The position numbers were made by a program, and so were the translations under genes. A stretch of DNA of 64,000 nt, from positions 2,740,950-2,804,949 of the forward strand of contig NC_135225.1 of NCBI RefSeq assembly GCF_052324685.1. Direction: 5' to 3'. Below the pieces are notes generated by a model. That model was not told the DNA's origin. It did no database searches and saw only the letters and a program-made list of their open reading frames with translations. Numbering within the stretch: position 1 is the stretch's first letter; each line of letters begins with the position of its first letter. The DNA comes from Brachyhypopomus gauderio. Its lineage: Eukaryota > Chordata > Actinopteri > Gymnotiformes > Hypopomidae. This document shows, one piece after another, positions 22,630-33,654 of this stretch.

Positions 22630-25515
22630 ATGGCTACGTCTGACAAATTTGATTTTGAGCAGTTTGCACTGTTCCCTTCTTTGGACCAGTTTAATTTGTG
22701 CCGTAAGGACGACTTATTGTTGATTGCTGATTTTTTCAGCATAAAGGTGTCTCGCACCGCGACCAAAAAGCTGCTTAAAGCTGCGTTATATGCTGAGCTT
22801 GTAAAGCAGCAAATCCTTCCTGAGGAAGACGAGGCAGCTGTTGAGATAGGTGTTAACACTTCGCAGTCCGGTGTGGATTCGGGTGGTTTCGGAACACCGT
22901 TAGCGGACCCCATGTTACGCCTCCGACTAAAGGAACTTGATTTGGAACTGTCACGACAGCGGTTCCGTACGCTTGAACTAGAAACACATCGGGACATTAG
23001 AGTGCGTGAGCTGGAGTTGGAGATGGATGTACGACGCAGTCAACTGGCGCTTTCTGCCCCTGTTCACCCTGTGCCGTTACCGCGCAAGAGGAGCGCCTCT
23101 AGCGCCCCTTCAACACCTGTTCCTGCTCCTCGCGTGTCGTCACGGGTCAGTTCCCCAGACTTGAGGTCGCGACCATCCCTTGAGGCAAGTCCTTCTGTTA
23201 TTGATATTAGTAAGTACCTATCTCAGGTCCCTATGTTTCGTGAGAATGAAGTCGACTCGTATTTTTCTGTTTTCGAGCGTGTTGCCACTGCGTTGCAGTG
23301 GCCAAAGGGTGTGTGGGCCCTGGTATTGCACTGTAAGTTGGTTGGAAAAGCCCAGGAAGTATGTTCAGCATTGACACTTGAACAAGGTTCCGATTATGAC
23401 ACTGTTAAGGCGGCGGTATTAAAAGCTTATGAGCTGGTGCCTGAGGCTTACCGCCAGAAATTTCGCAGACATGTTAAAACACCAGACCAGTCATATGTAG
23501 AATTCGCTCGAGAAAAGACTGCTCTTTTGGAGAAGTGGTGTTCTGCCTGTAAGGTAACCACTCTTGAACAGCTCAAAGAGCTGATTTTGGTGGAGGAGTT
23601 TAAAGCCTGCGCTCCTGAGAAATTGGTAGTGCATTTGAATGAACAGAGGGTTATGTCAGTTATCAGTGCCGCTATAGTAGCCGATGACTTTGTGCTTACG
23701 CACAAACTCGTATTCCCTTCACCCCAACGGGAACGGACGTACGTTCGCACGGCCGCTCCTAAGTCAAATATTAAGAGTGCTTCGGTCACGGCTGACTCTC
23801 GCGAGTGTTTTTATTGTCATGAAAACGGGCATTTGATTGCAGGGTGCCCGAAGTTAAAGGTAAAAAGCCAGAAGAAGGTTTATACCTCTCCTAAGGCCGT
23901 TGGGTTAATTCAGACTTCCCCTTTTCTGGGAAATGGTGATGCCCCACCTGTTTTGTCTCCCTCTGACTCCTCATTTGAACCTTTTGTGATGAACGGTACT
24001 GTGGCTGTGTCTAAATCCGCTGCAATACAGTATCCTATTCGGATCCTAAGGGACACGGGCGCTGCCCAGTCCTTCATGCTGAGCTCAGTTCTCCCTCTGT
24101 CCAGAGCTGTCAGTTGTGGCTCAGACGTCCTGGTACAAGGAATCGATATGAGCATTGTGAGAGTTCCCATTTTTGATGTGTACTTGCGTTCTGAGTTGGT
24201 TACTGGCACTGTTCGCGTCGCTATGCGTACACAGTTGCCCATACAAGGTGTCTCCTTCATTTTGGGCAACGACCTTGCTGGTTCTAAAGGATGGTCTCTA
24301 CCAGAAGTGGTATCAGATCCAGAAAGTCGTGCCTTTGAGCCGCTGACTGAAGAATTTCCCTCCGTGTTCAAGGCGTGTGTATTGACACGGTCGCAAGCTC
24401 GGAAGTTCGCTGATGTGGAGGATCTCTCTGATTCATTTCTCAGTGCGGACGCCGACTCGCACAAAGAGACAGTAGCGAGCCCTAGCGATTCATTACCGTG
24501 TACTTACCCGGCTCCCTCTAACGATGAACCGTGTTTGCCTACATTATCCCTTAGCCGGGATATATTAATTGAAGCCCAACGGAAGGATACCTCTTTGTCT
24601 CAATGTTTTGATTTGGTGGTGGATAAAGTAGATGCTTCTGCTCGTTCAACGGCTTATTGTTTAGATGACGGCATTTTAATGAGAAAGTGGACGCCTATCC
24701 ATATAGAAGCCGAGTGCGAGTGGAACACAGTGTGGCAAGTAGTTGTTCCGAAACCCTACCGAGAACATGTGTTGAGTGTAGCTCATGACCAAGCTATGTC
24801 TGGGCACCTCGGAGTTAGAAAGACGTATCAACGGCTGTTGAGATATTTCTTTTGGCCGATGATGAAGACCGACGTAGCGAAATACTGTCGCACTTGTCAC
24901 GTGTGTCAGATCGCAGGGAAGCCTAACCAAGGTATCTCCCCAGCTCCCTTACGACCCATTCCGGTACTTTCCGATCCTTTTGAAAGAGTAATCATTGATT
25001 GTGTGGGTCCACTTCCTAGAACCAAGATCGGGCATCAGTATGTTTTGACGATAATGTGTGCAGCCACGCGATATCCGGAAGCTGTCCCCCTTCGTTCTCT
25101 TAGAACTACTGCTGTAGTTAAGGCTCTCATTAAGTTTTTTACGACGTTTGGTCTGCCCAAAGTTATCCAGTCAGACCAAGGCTCGAATTTCACGTCTAAA
25201 CAGTTCCGTACAGCTATGCAGCGTCTACACATCCACCACATTACGTCAAGTGCCTATCATCCAGAGTCACAGGGAGCTCTGGAACGATTTCATCAGACAC
25301 TGAAGTCTATGATAAAAACATACTGTCTGTCGCAACAAAAAGATTGGGATGAGGGTCTCCCGTTTCTTTTATTCGCGGCGCGTACTACACCTCAGGAGTC
25401 TCTTGGTTTCAGCCCTGCCGAACTCATTTTCGGACATACGTTGAGAGGATCATTAAAGGTCTTGCAGGACAAAATGCTGCACCCGGTACGGTCGTCAACA
25501 CCAGGTACTCTATAG
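22630..25515 (+). CDS. Gag-protease-integrase polyprotein of the Gmr1-like element (ends at internal stop)
   Basis: 961 codons from the ATG at 22630; the open frame extends upstream only to a TTG. Residues ~1-390 are Gag. A CCHC knuckle (C-x2-C-x4-H-x4-C) begins at residue 393. The aspartic protease motif DTGA starts at residue 475. The integrase H2C2 zinc motif spans about residues 725-760, and the catalytic triad is Asp790, Asp849 and Glu885, spaced D-x58-D-x35-E. Integrase in this frame, ahead of RT, is the mark of Gmr1-like elements. The frame closes at a TAG (25513-25515) inside the integrase C-terminal region. The same reading frame then stays open to 26127, so this is a single-codon lesion and not the natural end. 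Confidence 0.9.
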   Translation: MATSDKFDFEQFALFPSLDQFNLCRKDDLLLIADFFSIKVSRTATKKLLKAALYAELVKQQILPEEDEAAVEIGVNTSQSGVDSGGFGTPLADPMLRLRLKELDLELSRQRFRTLELETHRDIRVRELELEMDVRRSQLALSAPVHPVPLPRKRSASSAPSTPVPAPRVSSRVSSPDLRSRPSLEASPSVIDISKYLSQVPMFRENEVDSYFSVFERVATALQWPKGVWALVLHCKLVGKAQEVCSALTLEQGSDYDTVKAAVLKAYELVPEAYRQKFRRHVKTPDQSYVEFAREKTALLEKWCSACKVTTLEQLKELILVEEFKACAPEKLVVHLNEQRVMSVISAAIVADDFVLTHKLVFPSPQRERTYVRTAAPKSNIKSASVTADSRECFYCHENGHLIAGCPKLKVKSQKKVYTSPKAVGLIQTSPFLGNGDAPPVLSPSDSSFEPFVMNGTVAVSKSAAIQYPIRILRDTGAAQSFMLSSVLPLSRAVSCGSDVLVQGIDMSIVRVPIFDVYLRSELVTGTVRVAMRTQLPIQGVSFILGNDLAGSKGWSLPEVVSDPESRAFEPLTEEFPSVFKACVLTRSQARKFADVEDLSDSFLSADADSHKETVASPSDSLPCTYPAPSNDEPCLPTLSLSRDILIEAQRKDTSLSQCFDLVVDKVDASARSTAYCLDDGILMRKWTPIHIEAECEWNTVWQVVVPKPYREHVLSVAHDQAMSGHLGVRKTYQRLLRYFFWPMMKTDVAKYCRTCHVCQIAGKPNQGISPAPLRPIPVLSDPFERVIIDCVGPLPRTKIGHQYVLTIMCAATRYPEAVPLRSLRTTAVVKALIKFFTTFGLPKVIQSDQGSNFTSKQFRTAMQRLHIHHITSSAYHPESQGALERFHQTLKSMIKTYCLSQQKDWDEGLPFLLFAARTTPQESLGFSPAELIFGHTLRGSLKVLQDKMLHPVRSSTPGTL

Positions 25516-26127
25516 GAGTTTGTTAGTGCCTTCCGAGAGCGTCTACACACTGTCTGTGCCATGGCGCGCACAAACCTGGAAGCCGCTCAGGACCGTATGA
25601 AAACCCGGTACGATAGGAAAACGGTGTCACGATCGTTCTGTATCGGTGATATGGTTTTGGTGTTACTACCATTGTCTGGTTCGGCTCTTTGTGCTAAGTT
25701 TGCGGGGCCTTACGAGGTTGTGTCACGTTTAAGTGAGACTGACTACGTGATCCGTACTCCTGATCGAAGGAAGAAAACTCGCGTATGTCATGTTAACATG
25801 CTCAAGGCTTACACGTCTCGTGAAGCAGCCACGGTTAAGGAGGGTCCTGCCTCCGCTCCTGTATTGGTGGCTAGCTCCCTGGTTCCCCCTTCTGACTATT
25901 CCCCTGAGATGGATGGTCTGACTACCGGCAGTACCTGTCTTCCCACCGCTCGCCTGTTAAACTCAGAATCTCTTAAGAAGCTACCTGTAACATTAGGTAA
26001 TTTGTCGGACCGCGCTAGGAATGATCTCTTACAGTTGATAGGTAAATTCCCTGAGATCTTTGCAGATACCCCCTCACAAACCAACGTTTTGGAGCATGAT
26101 ATTGATGTCGGGGATTGTCGCCCGTGA
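25516..26127 (+). pseudogene. integrase C-terminal (GPY/F-like) region, downstream of the stop
   Basis: In the same frame as the polyprotein upstream. It contains an SH3-like segment with KFAGPYEVVSRLSETDYVI, corresponding to the GPY/F module at the end of Ty3/Gypsy integrases. It is followed by a linker that normally leads straight into reverse transcriptase (HDIDVGDCRP). The frame ends at TGA 26125-26127, exactly where the RT frame takes over, which indicates a small frame-shifting indel. Confidence 0.8.
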
Positions 26128-27374
26128 AACAAAACGCCTATCGCGTTAATCCCGCAAAGCGTGCTATCATGAAAAAGGAAACCGATTATCTTTTAACAAA
26201 TTCCTTGGCGATCCCTAGTTCTAGTCCGTGGTGCTCACCGTGTGTGCTGGTGCCCAAGCCAGACGGCACTTTTCGTTTCTGCACCGATTACAGAAAAGTC
26301 AATGCGTTGACCAAGCCGGATGCTTTTCCTCTTCCGAGAATCGACGACTGTGTTGACCGGGTGGGTCAAGCGACATTCGTCACGAAGTTAGATTTATTAA
26401 AAGGGTATTGGCAGGTACCTCTCACCGCTCAGGCTGCGGAAATCTCTGCATTCGCCACTCCTGATGCCTTCTTACAATACACAGTAATGGCTTTCGGGTT
26501 ACGGAATGCACCTGCCACTTTCCAGCGCCTGATGAGTATCGTACTCGCAAATATAGATGGTTGTGATGCTTACCTGGATGACGTTGTGATATATTCGAAT
26601 ACTTGGGAGGAACATTTATCCATTGTGGAATCTGTATTTCGTCGTTTTCAGAGAGCGCACTTGACTCTGAATCTTGATAAATGTGAGTTTGCCCACGCTA
26701 CCATAACGTACCTAGGGAAACGAGTAGGACAAGGAATCGTCCGCCCTGTCGATTCCAAAATTCAGTCCATTAAGGAGTTTCCTACACCCACGACAAAATG
26801 GGAACTTAGAAGATTTTTGGGTATGGTGGGATATTACCGCAGTTTTTGCCGAAATTTTTCGGATGTCGTGCTCCCCCTTACCAACCTCCTGCGTAAATGT
26901 GTAGGGTTTGTGTGGTCGTCAGACTGTCAGTCCTCGTTCGAGACCGCAAAAGCCTTATTGTGTTCCTCCCCCGTTCTTGCAGCTCCCGATTTTTCCCGGC
27001 CGTTTAAGGTGGAGATAGACGCAAGTGATACTGGGTGTGGTGCGGTGTTGGTCCAGGAAGATAGGACTGGGTTAGATCATCCAGTTGCGTACTACTCTGC
27101 CAATAAACATCAGAAACACTACAGCACGATCGAGAAGGAGACTCTTGCCCTGTTGCTAGCCTTACAACATTTCGAGATCTATGTCACCTCCTCCACATTC
27201 CCCGTTACCGTTTACACTGACCATAATCCATTGGTATTCTTAAATCAGATGTCAAACACCAACCGGCGTCTCATGCGTTGGTCCCTCTTATGCCAGTCCT
27301 TTAATCTGCATATTGAGTACAAAAAAGGTTCCGAAAACATAGTCGCGGATTGTTTGTCTCGTTCGCTTCAGTAA
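26115..27374 (+). CDS. reverse transcriptase-RNase H of the Gmr1-like element
   Basis: 419 codons with no ATG at the start: the frame opens by overlapping the end of the integrase frame by 13 bases. RT blocks are visible in order: WCSPCVLVPKPDGTFRFCTDY, KLDLLKGYWQVPL, MAFGLRNAPATFQ and the catalytic YLDDVVIYS at 26571-26597. RNase H follows with FKVEIDASDTGCGAVL (first Asp), the IEKETLALLLAL segment with the Glu, the YTDHNPL Asp, and a C-terminal ENIVADCLSR carrying the last Asp. The stop TAA is at 27372-27374, 38 bases before the 3' LTR, so no further gene follows. Translation would depend on fusion to the upstream frame. Confidence 0.9.
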   Translation: MSPVKQNAYRVNPAKRAIMKKETDYLLTNSLAIPSSSPWCSPCVLVPKPDGTFRFCTDYRKVNALTKPDAFPLPRIDDCVDRVGQATFVTKLDLLKGYWQVPLTAQAAEISAFATPDAFLQYTVMAFGLRNAPATFQRLMSIVLANIDGCDAYLDDVVIYSNTWEEHLSIVESVFRRFQRAHLTLNLDKCEFAHATITYLGKRVGQGIVRPVDSKIQSIKEFPTPTTKWELRRFLGMVGYYRSFCRNFSDVVLPLTNLLRKCVGFVWSSDCQSSFETAKALLCSSPVLAAPDFSRPFKVEIDASDTGCGAVLVQEDRTGLDHPVAYYSANKHQKHYSTIEKETLALLLALQHFEIYVTSSTFPVTVYTDHNPLVFLNQMSNTNRRLMRWSLLCQSFNLHIEYKKGSENIVADCLSRSLQ

Positions 27375-27400
27375 CTGTTGTAATGTAAATGTTTTTTTTT

Positions 27401-27412
27401 ATGGGGGGGGGG
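27401..27412 (+). other. polypurine tract of the Gmr1-like element
   Basis: AT followed by ten G residues, immediately before the 3' LTR, where plus-strand priming is expected. Confidence 0.7.
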
Positions 27413-28053
27413 TGTTACGGCCCTGCGTGCCTTGTGTTGTTGTTATTGTTGTTGTTGTTGTTTTCTCCTGCTCCGCTGTCGTCCTCGAGATGCCGCCGCA
27501 CCCTCTCGTCCCTAACTCCTTCGCCACGCCTTTATCTCCGGACTCCAAGGTGATTGGTGGACAAGACGTGACGCGTGCCATCAGCCGGATAAAGACCGCG
27601 TAGAGCCGGCAGGGATGCGGTGGGGGAGAGTAGAGAGCAAGCATTGTGCGATACTGTTGGTGTTTTGTGTCTTTGACCGATTTGTGTCTGTGTACCGATT
27701 TGATCTGGTTTTCCGATATTGATTCTGGTTTTTGCCCCATTTGGTTCTGGTTGCCGAATATTGTATATAGCTGTACAAAGTCACGTTTTGTAATTATTGT
27801 ACATAATATTTGGTTTGGATGTGGTTTGGGTGAGTAGGGAATTCGACGCTCTTTTATTTGTAGTTTTGTATTTTTGTTGGATTGTTGTTTATTATTTTGA
27901 GCACTGTCGGTTCCTGAGATATTACCCTCCACTATGCCTACTATGTAAAATAAATGCACATATATGAATACCACCCCCATTTACTTCCGCATATTTTCCC
28001 TGAGTTCGTCTTCGTTGCTGTTATACCCCTCTAGCCTAGACCGGGACGTAACA
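27413..28053 (+). repeat. 3' LTR of the Gmr1-like element
   Basis: 641 bp, TGTTACGG...CGTAACA; identical by eye to the 5' LTR except one A/G difference near its end. Confidence 0.93.
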
Positions 28054-28057
28054 CAGC

Positions 28058-28480
28058 TAGTTCAAATTTGACCTGATTTTGCAGATTCATTACTTCTTTA
28101 CTCTTTAATAAGATGTGAAGGACTCTGCCCAGGTGTTTGTACAGTCTCTTGGCATCTCCTAGCTAGATTATTGCAACTCACGACTTGCTGGTCTTCCTCT
28201 GCATCAGACATCTAGAACACAGCAGCAAGTCTTCAATCCTCCGAAGTTCACACATCAGTCCATGCTACATTCCCATCAGTGGCTTCCAGCAGATGCCAGC
28301 ATCAGATTTAAAACCCGGATATTTGCCTATAAAGCCAGAAATGGGCCAGCCCCTCTATACATGACGACAGTGCTTAAATCCCAACCCATATCTCGAGTAC
28401 TTTGAACCTCGATTGGCTCAGCTTGAAACACCACGCTTCAAATCTCATGGAAGACAAGCATAAGACTGTTCTCTGTCCTG
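28058..28480 (+). pseudogene. L2-like LINE ORF2 C-terminal fragment, right part
   Basis: Translation with stops gives AQVFVQSLGIS-LDYCNSRLAGLP, then HQWLPADASIRFKTRIFAYK and GPAPLYMTTVL. These match the conserved C-terminal region of L2/CR1-type ORF2 (LDYCNSLLAGLP, LHWLPVxxRIxFKI, GLAPxYLxxLL). It is the downstream half of the LINE relic that begins at 21481. An internal part of the ORF is missing between the halves apart from the Gypsy insertion. Confidence 0.7.
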
Positions 28481-29426
28481 GTTCAGATGGTGGAATAAGA
28501 GTTCCTTGTAGTTACTCAAACCACATGGTTGTTGTTACTGAGTGGTTGTTGATGCTTTTTGATACTATTAATGCCCATTAAATCAATTAACAGGAAGCCG
28601 TAATTATGTAACTTGGCAGGAATTTCACAGAACACATGATTTCTTGCCAAATAATTTAATACACCACCCTGCACTGCATGTGGGGGACTGAGAATATGTA
28701 TTGTACAAACACACACCAGCAGTGTTCGACCAGCAGAGAATGATGACTGCATCTGCTTGGTGCATAGAATTCCTCACCCTCTACAACTGCATTTATGGTC
28801 CCTCTGGCCTGTAAGCAGCATTAACTAGACAACACCCTGCTTTCTTTCATTCTGACAGTGGTCAAGCTCAGTTCAAGAGCGTTGTGAGTGCTTGGTTTCA
28901 GCTGTGTCTTGTCTAGTTCTGGTTTATGTTCCATTTAGGCTGTTTTCCCTTGGCTGGCTGTTGGTTATTCTATGCATGAATGTGTATATTTGTATTTGAT
29001 TTCCTCTTAGCCCGTGTTTGCACTGAGCTCCTGTTAGTTGTTATTAGCTGTTTGTACAACTCATTTCTGTGTTCATGTTTCATGATAACTGGTCACTGCT
29101 TCTTCTCTAGTCGAGTCACTTTGTTTCATGCTCTGGATGGTATCCCTCAGTCATCCCATGGTGCCATCTGATCTTACAAGACAACGGCAATATCCATGTT
29201 TAAAATAGCCTACTACATACTGTGTACTGCACACTGGTCCCTGTAGTAGTATGAGGTATCCAGTATGTGACAAATGCAAACCAATACTATACGATATCAC
29301 ATGAATATGTGAATGTTCTGCCCACTTGTGAAATATTTTCCACAACTGTTGTATGACACAATGTAGCCTTGGTTGTGTACTGGAATATTTGGCCAGAGTA
29401 ATAAAATTACATCCTACTGGCATCAT
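28481..29426. other. intergenic, no gene recognised
   Basis: No coding feature. The T/G-rich stretch at about 28850-29130 resembles other unclassified interspersed sequence in the window (15100-15640) but I could not name it. Confidence 0.45.
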
Positions 29427-29622
29427 GGGCAGTTGTGGCCTGGTAGTTGGGAACTGGTCTTGTGACCGGAGGGTTGTGGGTTTGATTCCCAGACCTGAGG
29501 CCATGACTGAGGTGCCCCTGAGCAAGGCCCTTAACCCTCAATTGCTCACTTGTATAAACAAAATGAGATAAAAATGTAAGTCGCTCCGGATAAGGGCGTC
29601 TGCCAAATGCTGTAAATGTAAA
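29427..29622 (+). mobile_element. tRNA-derived SINE
   Basis: The head has an A-box-like TGGCCTGGTAGTTGG and a B box in GTGGGTTTGATTCCC. It is followed by CCATGACTGAGGTGCCCCTG and the tail AAGTCGCTCCGGATAAGGGC, typical of fish tRNA-derived SINEs with an L2-type tail. Related heads on the minus strand lie at 33655-33957 and 54655-54870. Confidence 0.75.
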
Positions 29623-32189
29623 TCTTTCACATATTGGAAAAATTCAACAAAGTCATTTGGGCCTCAATCACTATGCATGAAGTATGTAGGAGGCTATTCC
29701 AAATACATGCAAAATATTTCTTTTTCAACATTTTTGAACAAATCATGTACAATTTAATAAGATTCACAAGTGGAACAGTGTACAATGTCTTGTTTAAACC
29801 ATATGTAGAAGAGCTTGTATTTGTGAATTGAAAATTTTGAAAACTCTGTTTCATTTTGTTGTGTTTCTAAAATGGTATACATGCTTGTTCAGTGTATAAA
29901 TGTTTGTTAAGTGTGATGTGTTAGAAAACACTTCTGTTTTTGAAAGTAACATTTGTATTTGAAATAATATAAAGGCAAGATCATCATTATATGATTGAAA
30001 TAATTAACTTTATATTGAAATCATCTATCCTAAGCAGTTGTTAGTTTGATAGTGAATGAGGAAGAAGGTGGAGTACAGGAAGTTTATTCAGTTTTTTTTT
30101 CCATATTTGTCACTAAAGTAACTCCGGTCACCGCGGTCAGTGAGAAATGTAGTCAAGTCATCTTCCCCCATCTTTTCCCACCCCTATACCCTGTATAGTT
30201 CGACAGTGACATCTACTGGTCAAAACAAGAACAAACACGTCTGCCATTTACATTGCGCAAAACTTTAGCTCTAATGGATTGCAGGAAATAGCTTAGCATC
30301 TTCTCAGCTGTCGGTTACAACAACAATGTTAGTATTTCTTCACAGTGGCAACAATTCATGGGATATAATTTTATTTCCCAGTTAATTTGGTTTCTTTTTA
30401 AACACTGCCCATGCATATATTTGGCTAGATTAATTTGGCTGAAACAAAACAGCAATCCAGAAGTGCATACGTCATCCGAATACATAGTTGCAGATGTCAA
30501 CGTCACAATGTCAAGACGTTATGACACGTTTATACGGAGTGACGTAACACATCATAATAATTGTTATATATATAAAGTGAAACTGATCTCTGAGTAGGTA
30601 GATATTTGACGGGTAAATATATGCTTTTAAACTATTTTCATGTAAAACACCAACATGCGTCCAGTGTACTACTGTTTTAGTGTTACGTGCATGGCCCATT
30701 ATCCTGACCTTGAACGAAAATGATCCGGGGAGAAACGTGACGATAAGCGTGGGAGGGTTTTAAAGACGGCAGTGAAGGCAGCCTCGCGAAAGTGACTTGG
30801 CGAGTTCCTTGGCTGACTTTCGATTTGAAGGTACATTAAAGACTGACTTTCTTTACGACACATCCGCTATACATATTATTAGCATCTATATATAATATTT
30901 GGTCGTTACGTCTGTCGTGTTGGTCTTGTCGCAAACACCATCAGCATTTTCTCTTCCTGTCCGAGCATTTAGTTGAACCGTGACAAACAACAGCTCTCTT
31001 CCACACACAGGAGAGAGTTGAAGTAAATACGCGCAGATTTTGTAATTGTGTTACACATGTTTGTTTCTATGTGTCCAAATGCAGGTTTGTCCTGCTTTAG
31101 ACATCCTCGGGACTTTTAGGCTAGGCGGGTTCTTCTGTGTACAACCTTTAAAGTTTCTGTCGCGTAATTTTATACGAAGATCAGCTTGTGTCCACGTATA
31201 TACTTAGTCTTTGTTGTGTGTTACAGTAGTGAAGAGACCTGGTAGTGACCTGTGCTACGTTTGGAGGACATGGAGGCCGTGTCCTTGTTTCCAGAAAACA
31301 CACGTAGTCTGTCTTGACATTGAACCGAGACGTTTCTTATAACCGTTTGAGAATTAAGATCTGTGAACGGTCAAAGTTTGGACCTAGTAGTTTGCTCACT
31401 TTGCTGTGCGGACATACAGTCGTTTCGGTTCCCGTCACTGCTGCCTTGTGTCAGTATTGAAATAACTCATTTACTATTTGCGCTGACGTAACCAGGTTTC
31501 ATTTTCAATTTAATTGTCAGTTTTTTTTTCAGGTGAAAATCTGTTGGAAAACACATGCTATGGCAAACATAGTGGGCTATAACATTGAGTCCTCATTGAG
31601 GAGTTGCTTGTGCACTTTACTGTTTATGGTAGTTCTTTGCACTCGATAATATCAGGATTCATTAATTGGTTACCAGCTGGGTAATGTCCACAATCCTACA
31701 GTTCAGGTCATGGCTAGATGCACAAAAACTTAAATATACTAAGGTTATTGCTCACTTTCAAGGTTGTTCACTGTTCTCTTAATGTACTTGAAAATACATT
31801 TTATTGGCTGTGTACTCAATACATATATTCATTAGGTATTTGCAATGGTTACAGGCTTTCACCATTTTATTAAGTGTTCTTAATGCAAATGAATTTACAG
31901 AGTAATTACGGGATTTGGTCATGTGGTGAAGGTGACTAGGTTATTTAGCAAGGATTTTAAATCTTGAAGGAAGCCATATTTTTTCCTCATAGTTTCAGTT
32001 TTGAGAAGATAGGGTGAGGATCATTGTGCAGTCATCACATGGATTTTATGGTCTAGGTTTTTTTTATGGTTATAATGTTGTTTCATAGTTTCACAGGATT
32101 TTCCAAGACACCCACCAATCTTCACTTTCACTATCTAGTGGGTGATTCCCCTAGCAGGACTGATGTTGAGGAAGCAGACATACCAGAGC
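29623..32189. other. mavs upstream region and probable 5' intron
   Basis: No coding exon seen. A plausible non-coding first exon of mavs ends near 30831 (GATTTGAAG followed by GTACATT), just downstream of a moderately GC-rich stretch at 30700-30830. That would make the first intron about 3.2 kb and place the minisatellite and SINE inside it. This is inference from splice-like sites only. Confidence 0.35.
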
Positions 32190-33110
32190 AAACAACACAG
32201 TTAATATAGGAATGACACTGTAGTTAATATAGGACCAACACAGTAGTTAATATAGGAACAACACTGTAGTTAATATAGGAATGACACAGTAGTTAATATA
32301 GGAACAACACTGTAGTTAATATAGGAACAACACAGTAGTTAATATAGGAATTACACAGTAGTTAATATAGGAACAACACAGTAGTTAATATAGGAATTAC
32401 ACAATAGTTAATATAGGAACAACACTGTAGTTAATATAGGAACAACACAGTAGTTAATATAGGAACATCACTGTAGTTAATATAGGAACAACACTGTAGT
32501 TAATATAGGAACAACACAGTTAATATAGGAATGACACAGTAGTTAATATAGGAACAACACAGTAGTTAATATAGGAATTACACAGTAGTTAATATAGGAA
32601 CAACACTGTAGTTAATATAGGAACAACACTGTAGTTAATATAGGAACAACACAGTAGTTAATATAGGAATTACACAGTAGTTAATATAGGAACAACACTG
32701 TAGTTAATATAGGAACAACACAGTTAATATAGGAATGACACAGTAGTTAATATAGGAACAACACAGTAGTTAATATAGGAACAACACTGTAGTTAATATA
32801 GGAACATCACTGTAGTTAATATAGGAACAACACAGTAGTTAATATAGGAACAACACTGTAGTTAATATAGGAATGACACAGTAGTTAATATAGGAACAAC
32901 ACATTAGTTAATATAGGAACAACACTGTAGTTAATACAGGAACAACACTGTAGTTAATATAGGAACAACACAGTAGTTAATATAGGAATTACACAGTAGT
33001 TAATATAGGAACAACACTGTAGTTAATATAGGAACATCACTGTAGTTAATATAGGAATGACACAGTAGTTAATATAGGAATGACACAGTTATAGGAATGA
33101 CACAGTAAGG
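32190..33110. repeat. 23-bp minisatellite, about 40 copies
   Basis: Tandem unit GTAGTTAATATAGGAACAACACT with alternations ACT/ACA and AACAAC/AATGAC/AATTAC/AACATC; degenerate copies continue to about 33265. Units touch each other with no unique spacers, so it is not a CRISPR-like array. It probably lies in the first intron of mavs. Confidence 0.9.
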
Positions 33111-33264
33111 CTAATATAGGAATGACCCAGTGGTTAGTATAGGAACAACACAGTATTTAGTATAGGAACGATACTGGTTAGTATAGGAATGACAGTTTAT
33201 ATATGAATGACGCAGTAGCTAATATATAGGTCCAACGCAGTAGTTAATATAGGTACAACATAGT

Positions 33265-33482
33265 AGTTGATATCAAATCAAAGTTTATTTGTATAGCGCT
33301 TTTCACAACACATGTTGTCACAAAGCGCTTTGCAGGTTTTACAAGGTTAACAATACTATGGGTCCAGAACCCTAATGAGCAAGCCAAAGGCGACAGTGGC
33401 GAGGAAAAACTCCCTAGAGGGTGGGGATTAGGAAGAAACCTCGGGAGAACCAAGACTCAAAAGGGAACCCATCCTCCATTAT
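33265..33482 (-). repeat. L2-tail-type interspersed repeat, minus strand
   Basis: Starts ATCAAATCAAAGTTTATTTG then TATAGCGCTTTTCACAACAC, the inverse of an L2-type 3' tail. The body matches 19589-19822 in the opposite orientation. Confidence 0.7.
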
Positions 33483-33654
33483 ATTGCAGTAGTTTCCTGT
33501 GAGCAGTATTGACATTGGCAGACCGGGTCAGTTGTGTTCCATTTTGCCCATCTTGTCTCATCAGTGTGTTGTTTTTCAGTCCTGTGCTGCGTGTTTGTTT
33601 TGTGTACTGAACTTTCCACTCCACCATCCTGCCTGTTCCATTGCGCTCGATGTG

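Larger units (their letters stand above)
21907..28053 (+). mobile_element. Gmr1-like Ty3/Gypsy LTR retrotransposon (IN before RT)
   Basis: A complete 6,147-bp element between CAGC target duplications (21903-21906 and 28054-28057). It has two 641-bp LTRs, a tRNA-Pro-type primer site and a G-rich polypurine tract. Domain order on the + strand is gag with a CCHC knuckle, protease, integrase, reverse transcriptase, RNase H. This order is the reverse of ordinary Ty3/Gypsy (PR-RT-RH-IN) and defines the Gmr1-like group known from deuterostomes. Coding capacity is nearly whole but is interrupted by one in-frame stop (25513-25515) and one frame change near 26127. The LTRs differ at one position that I could find (near 22528), so the insertion is recent. 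Confidence 0.93.

Noticed and set aside
25513-25515. Retrovirus-style suppressible stop between gag and pol
   Set aside because: The stop is inside the integrase C-terminal region, after protease and the integrase core, not at a gag-pol boundary. A lesion is more likely, though other copies should be checked.
32190-33265. CRISPR-like array
   Set aside because: Repeat units are contiguous, with variation inside the unit and no unique spacers; the sequence is eukaryotic.
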